64,000 bases of DNA from Bovifimicola sp050309585 (GTDB lineage: Bacteria; Bacillota; Clostridia; Lachnospirales; Lachnospiraceae). A model generated the notes under the pieces. It saw only the letters and a program-made list of their open reading frames with translations, had not been told where the DNA came from and made no database searches. Below are positions 61,211 through 64,000 of this stretch, one piece after another (the stretch's first letter is position 1; the number at the start of each line of letters is the position of its first letter). The stretch is taken from assembly GCA_050309585.1 (NCBI GenBank), contig JBNRML010000077.1, forward strand, positions 25,591 to 89,590, given 5' to 3'. A program made the translations under genes and the position numbers.

Positions 61211-61861
61211 TTAATCGCCTAATACAATCTCAAAAAACTCATTTATATTTGAGCCTTGATATCCCAGCTTGTCCCAGTTATATGTAGTCTCAACAGACAT
61301 ACTAAACATTCTTTTATTAAAAGAGTATTTGTTAACAATAAAGCAATTTGTACTCTTCAATGAATTTAGCATGACTTCCACGGAATTCCCTTTTGTATTC
61401 AAAACATTATATACTTTCGATTCAGCTTTAAACTCATCAACATTTCTATATCCTAACTCATTGACGATAAATTTGGCTACACTTTTACCACGATAAGTAG
61501 GCACATGCAAACATGCAATATATTCAAAATCCGGATAGTTAACTACTAAAAAATGTGGTGTTCTTGCGCTTTTGTTTTGGACAATGCAATATTCTAAAAG
61601 TTCTCTTAATTGATACTTTTCATTTACATCATCAATCGCTCTATCACCATCTATAATAATAAATTTGGCTACACAGTTCGTATCGCTATCTACACGAATA
61701 CTATCCAAGAAATTTGAGTAACCGCCACCTTTCATATTAATTGGTTTTAAAGCAATTGATAATTTTAATTGTTTTCGCATTTCATTGATATAATTATACT
61801 CTGTATCCCCCTCACAAAATACTTTGAATATCTTTTCTATTTTTCGTACTTTTCTACTCAA
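61211..61861 (-). CDS. RloB-like (AbiLii-type) TOPRIM protein
   Basis: A 216-residue protein of the RloB family. The TOPRIM marks are the Glu in FKVFCEGDTEYNYI and the Asp pair in IIIDGDRAID; a later Asp in NYPDFEYIACLH fits the family. RloB with the ATPase RloA is related to the Lactococcus AbiL phage-resistance pair (AbiLi/AbiLii), where the TOPRIM protein is thought to be the effector nuclease. It starts at TTG 61861, overlapping the end of the ATPase gene by eight bases (TTGAGTAG), typical of coupled toxin-sensor pairs. Antiphage activity is inferred. Confidence 0.8.
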   Translation of the reverse strand: MSRKVRKIEKIFKVFCEGDTEYNYINEMRKQLKLSIALKPINMKGGGYSNFLDSIRVDSDTNCVAKFIIIDGDRAIDDVNEKYQLRELLEYCIVQNKSARTPHFLVVNYPDFEYIACLHVPTYRGKSVAKFIVNELGYRNVDEFKAESKVYNVLNTKGNSVEVMLNSLKSTNCFIVNKYSFNKRMFSMSVETTYNWDKLGYQGSNINEFFEIVLGD

Positions 61862-63122
61862 CCGCTGTGCCCCCCAAAATTCCTTTCATGTAAAACTCAT
61901 ATATTTTTGTTGTTTCATATCTTATCTCTGGAAAATCTGCTAACGAATACATTTCAGATTCCAAGTTTTCTATATCCTTTGTAATGAAATATATTTGCTC
62001 CTTCATATAATTTTTCAAATCCAAGTGTAATACATTATGCGTCGTAAAAACAAATTGACCGTTATGTTCCTTACCGCAGATAAAAGAAATAACTCTATCA
62101 GATAATATCGGATTCAATACACGATCCATTTCATCAGCAAAAATAACCTTGTTTTCATATACCACCTTAAAAATTTGTACTGCCCATGCAAAAAACTCTA
62201 TCACACCACTGGAATCATTTGCTAATTCTCTTACAAACACAGTTCCATCTGCACGCTTTCTTACTACCAAAGTCTTAGAAAAAGGTTTTTCATCATCAAT
62301 TTTAAGGTCAACTATACTATAGTCAATCATTCTAAATATTTCCAAATATCTTGAATCTTTTAAGATCCTTAAATCCTCTTCTTCTGCTTGCATTGACTTA
62401 TAAATACCATAATTAATAAAATTCGTCTCTGGACACAAGCAATTTTTCATATACTCAGTAAATCTTATTGCATGATCACTTCCCAAAAGTGCAAGTTTAC
62501 TAATAAATAATCCATGATTTTTCTTATTTTCAGATGTCTTTTCGAATTGTTTTTTTAGTTCAGATTCAAATTCACTTATTTCCAATTTATATTTTACAGA
62601 AACATCTTTAAGTTTCTCTCTACACTTACAATCTTCATCATCAATTTGGCAATTCCATTCACATTCACCCCTTGTCGCAGATAAAACTTGCCTATATTTT
62701 TGCTTATACTGAGTTTTATAGCATAATTTTTCACTAACAACTCCCAAAAAATCTGTTTCCAGGCAATACAGATAGTATATGCCTTCACTAGCAAGAATCT
62801 CTATCTCATAGCTTAATTTTGTATCATCTTCATTAGGACAATCTTTTTTGATATTATTAATATTAATTATACTTTTATATGATCTAACACGTTCATTATC
62901 TGTAAAATACATTTTCAAAAAATCGAGACTTCTAACAAAGTTAGATTTTCCACCCGCATTTTCTCCAACAATCACAGCAGTCTTTAAAACCTCCGCACCT
63001 GTGTCAACAGATATATAATTATCTGGGAAACGATTTTTTACTTTCGACCTAGGTGCTAACATTGAAAACTCGACATTCTCCCTAAATGACATAAAATTAT
63101 TAAATTTGTAATTAAGAATCAT
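61854..63122 (-). CDS. RloA-like (AbiLi-type) AAA ATPase
   Basis: A 422-residue SMC-like AAA ATPase. Walker A is VIVGENAGGKSNFVRS (residues about 40-55), the central part is helical with a Cys-rich patch (CEWNCQIDDEDCKCREKL), and the C-terminal half has the signature region ELANDSSGVIEFFAWAV, Walker B (KVIFADEMDRVLNP) and FTTHNVLHLD. In AbiL-type systems the ATPase senses infection and releases the TOPRIM partner. The ATG at 63122 has GGAGG eight bases upstream; the frame extends to 63209 without a site. Confidence 0.85.
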   Translation of the reverse strand: MILNYKFNNFMSFRENVEFSMLAPRSKVKNRFPDNYISVDTGAEVLKTAVIVGENAGGKSNFVRSLDFLKMYFTDNERVRSYKSIININNIKKDCPNEDDTKLSYEIEILASEGIYYLYCLETDFLGVVSEKLCYKTQYKQKYRQVLSATRGECEWNCQIDDEDCKCREKLKDVSVKYKLEISEFESELKKQFEKTSENKKNHGLFISKLALLGSDHAIRFTEYMKNCLCPETNFINYGIYKSMQAEEEDLRILKDSRYLEIFRMIDYSIVDLKIDDEKPFSKTLVVRKRADGTVFVRELANDSSGVIEFFAWAVQIFKVVYENKVIFADEMDRVLNPILSDRVISFICGKEHNGQFVFTTHNVLHLDLKNYMKEQIYFITKDIENLESEMYSLADFPEIRYETTKIYEFYMKGILGGTAVE

Positions 63123-63313
63123 TTTTATTTCCTCCACCAAAAACACATTCTCCGGTTTTTCCTTATATAGATTAATCCATTTCAATTCAGCAGTCAATAA
63201 CCAAACCAAAAAATTGTTTTAGCTCCATATTCTTGTGTTTTCGTCTATTTTGTATTACTTCTATTCATAATCGCAATATTCACCATATATTTGTGTCAAG
63301 AATAAATAAATAT
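63123..63313. other. Gap between the RloA-like gene and the toxin module; no gene seen
   Basis: The stretch is A/T rich. Possible -35 boxes (TTGACA, TTGACT) occur on the minus strand, but I see no well-spaced -10 for the RloA operon. Confidence 0.4.
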
Positions 63314-63342
63314 TTGACATACACAATATGCAGTGTTAGTAT
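63314..63342 (+). promoter_or_regulatory. Antitoxin RNA promoter, copy 1
   Basis: TTGACA (63314-63319), 17 bases, TAGTAT (63337-63342), reading towards the 3' end of the small toxin-like gene. Confidence 0.75.
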
Positions 63343-63349
63343 TATTACT

Positions 63350-63438
63350 AGAAGGTGCTACCGATAGACGGTTAGTCCTGATTTTGTTTAGAAAAATAAT
63401 CGTCTCAATTTCAAGACTGTGAGGCGATTATTTTTTTT
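63350..63438 (+). ncRNA. Predicted type I antitoxin RNA, copy 1
   Basis: About 89 bases from the predicted start to a two-way terminator (63395-63432: AATAATCG/CGATTATT stem, then T run). It is antisense to the 3' end of the toxin-like mRNA. Its 5' part (GTGCTACC, CGGTTAGTCC) has the same sequence as the toxin leader (GTGTTACC, CGGTTAGTCC), with CTACCG in one able to pair with CGGTAG in the other. Confidence 0.65.
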
Positions 63439-63520
63439 GTGATTTTCCAATTGCATATCCCAGTCCAAAGCTGCCTAAGCCAAAGCTTAATACCGCTATG
63501 AGACCTTCCATAGTCAACAT
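63428..63520 (-). CDS. Small hydrophobic peptide, holin-like/type I toxin family-like, copy 1
   Basis: A 30-residue peptide with a hydrophobic core (LIAVLSFGLGSFGLGYAIG) and a basic end (KSQKK), of the size and shape of the TxpA/BsrG- and Fst-like membrane toxins of Firmicutes. Two ATGs compete: the one at 63526 is one base from AGGAGG, the one at 63520 seven bases from it, so I choose 63520. The stop codon lies in the terminator hairpin. The leader can form AGAGGG/CCCTCT or TCCCT/AGGGA hairpins that exclude each other. An identical peptide with synonymous changes is encoded at 63847-63939. Confidence 0.72.
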   Translation of the reverse strand: MLTMEGLIAVLSFGLGSFGLGYAIGKSQKK

Positions 63521-63631
63521 TGGCATCCCTCCTTTCTATGATTTCATCTACGATGATTTCTATGTATTCAGAGGGCCACTGTCCCTCTAAATAGGGACTA
63601 ACCGCCTACCGTTTATGGTAACACCATTTTT

Positions 63632-63660
63632 ATTATATCAAATTTTTATTCATTCATCAA
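63632..63660 (-). promoter_or_regulatory. Toxin mRNA promoter, copy 1
   Basis: On the minus strand TTGATG (63655-63660), 17 bases, TATAAT (63632-63637). The mRNA would start near 63625, giving a leader of about 105 bases. Confidence 0.75.
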
Positions 63661-63728
63661 CTTTTTAATTTGTTGTGTTAATATTGTTGCCAAATAAATA
63701 ATTATTGTGTTTAAGTATAAATTAATAT

Positions 63729-63757
63729 TTGACATCCACAACATGCAGTGTTAGTAT
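63729..63757 (+). promoter_or_regulatory. Antitoxin RNA promoter, copy 2
   Basis: TTGACA (63729-63734), 17 bases, TAGTAT (63752-63757); the same as copy 1 with a few changes in the spacer. Confidence 0.75.
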
Positions 63758-63764
63758 TATTACT

Positions 63765-63857
63765 AGAAGGTGCTACCGATAGACGGCTAGTCCTAAGTTT
63801 TGGTTATTTAAAAATAATCGCCTCAAACTTCAAGACTGTGGGGCGATTATTTTTTTT
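63765..63857 (+). ncRNA. Predicted type I antitoxin RNA, copy 2
   Basis: Homologue of 63350-63438. The 5' segment begins like copy 1 (GAAGGTGCTACCGATAGACG); the part just before the terminator differs most between the copies (63795-63810), which might give each antitoxin its own target. Confidence 0.6.
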
Positions 63858-63939
63858 GTGATTTTCCAATTGCATATCCCAGCCCAAAGCTGCCTAAGCC
63901 AAAGCTTAATACTGCTATGAGACCTTCCATAGTCAACAT
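63847..63939 (-). CDS. Small hydrophobic peptide, holin-like/type I toxin family-like, copy 2
   Basis: It encodes the same 30 residues as copy 1, with synonymous differences (for example GCG/GCA for Ala, GGA/GGG for Gly). AGGAGG lies seven bases before the ATG at 63939. The leader and promoter continue beyond the right edge of the window. Identical protein with silent changes shows that the peptide is translated and under selection. Confidence 0.72.
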   Translation of the reverse strand: MLTMEGLIAVLSFGLGSFGLGYAIGKSQKK

Positions 63940-64000
63940 TGGCATCCCTCCTTTCTATGATTTCATCTACGATGATTTCTATGTATTCAGAGGGCCACTG

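Noticed and set aside
63314..64000. A CRISPR array at the right end
   Set aside because: The two long repeats are gene-sized (about 415 bp apart) and each holds a peptide gene, promoters and a terminator; there is no short repeat-spacer pattern.

Overview
The window comes from a low-GC, Gram-positive, motile, gut-type clostridium, most likely a member of the Lachnospiraceae. The supports are the flagellin, BspA-type leucine-rich surface proteins, LytTR/GHKL two-component genes, the shapes of the DUF951, CvpA and DUF5711-like proteins, and consensus sigma-A promoters with AGGAGG ribosome binding sites. Most genes lie on the minus strand.

Region by region (minus strand unless noted). 1-7526: the N-terminal part of a PTS-EIIC/EAL fusion, a YcxB-like protein, FliS, flagellin and a 1022-residue helical protein. 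Two copies of a 137-bp structured repeat sit here. 7614-20439: three large secreted proteins (BspA-like; CHAP plus C-type lectins; CHAP plus ricin-B plus Big2) that share 13 copies of one ~90-residue repeat, and two zinc-ribbon membrane proteins. 20872-23142: a frameshifted membrane gene beside a lone tyrosine recombinase that lies between 9-7-9 inverted sites, with a consensus promoter inside. 23276-30537: a giant surface protein, then a GHKL kinase, a LytTR regulator and a degenerate kinase. 30653-37109: glgB, an aconitase-family hydratase, and hflK/hflC (+). 37216-39127: an ECF sigma factor with a decayed partner gene, plus gene remnants. 39264-43255: rpsF-ssb-rpsR, a GntR/ABC operon and a DUF951 gene. 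43511-49515: a YhgE-like protein with an MMPL exporter under a divergent TetR (+), then two small XRE regulators (+). 49619-56967: tRNA-Cys, CvpA, DUF5711-like, an MPN-like/LysM protein, a coiled-coil membrane protein, a PfoR-like permease, Sir2 and an SDR. 56998-61186: a spore-photoproduct-lyase-family protein overlapping a nucleosidase, and an ABC pair. 61211-64000: an RloB/RloA-like defence pair and two tandem type I toxin-antitoxin-like modules.

How the parts may work together. The LytTR regulator probably controls the surface arsenal: identical direct-repeat sites (12-mer, N9, 12-mer, N28, -10) precede both the CHAP/ricin operon and the giant surface protein. The recombinase element looks like a phase switch that could point its promoter at the frameshifted membrane gene. 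The right end looks like a small defence/addiction island. The strongest candidates for undescribed biology are the covarying structured repeat near flagellin, the recombinase switch, the LytTR regulon and the tandem toxin modules. All functional links are inferred from sequence only.
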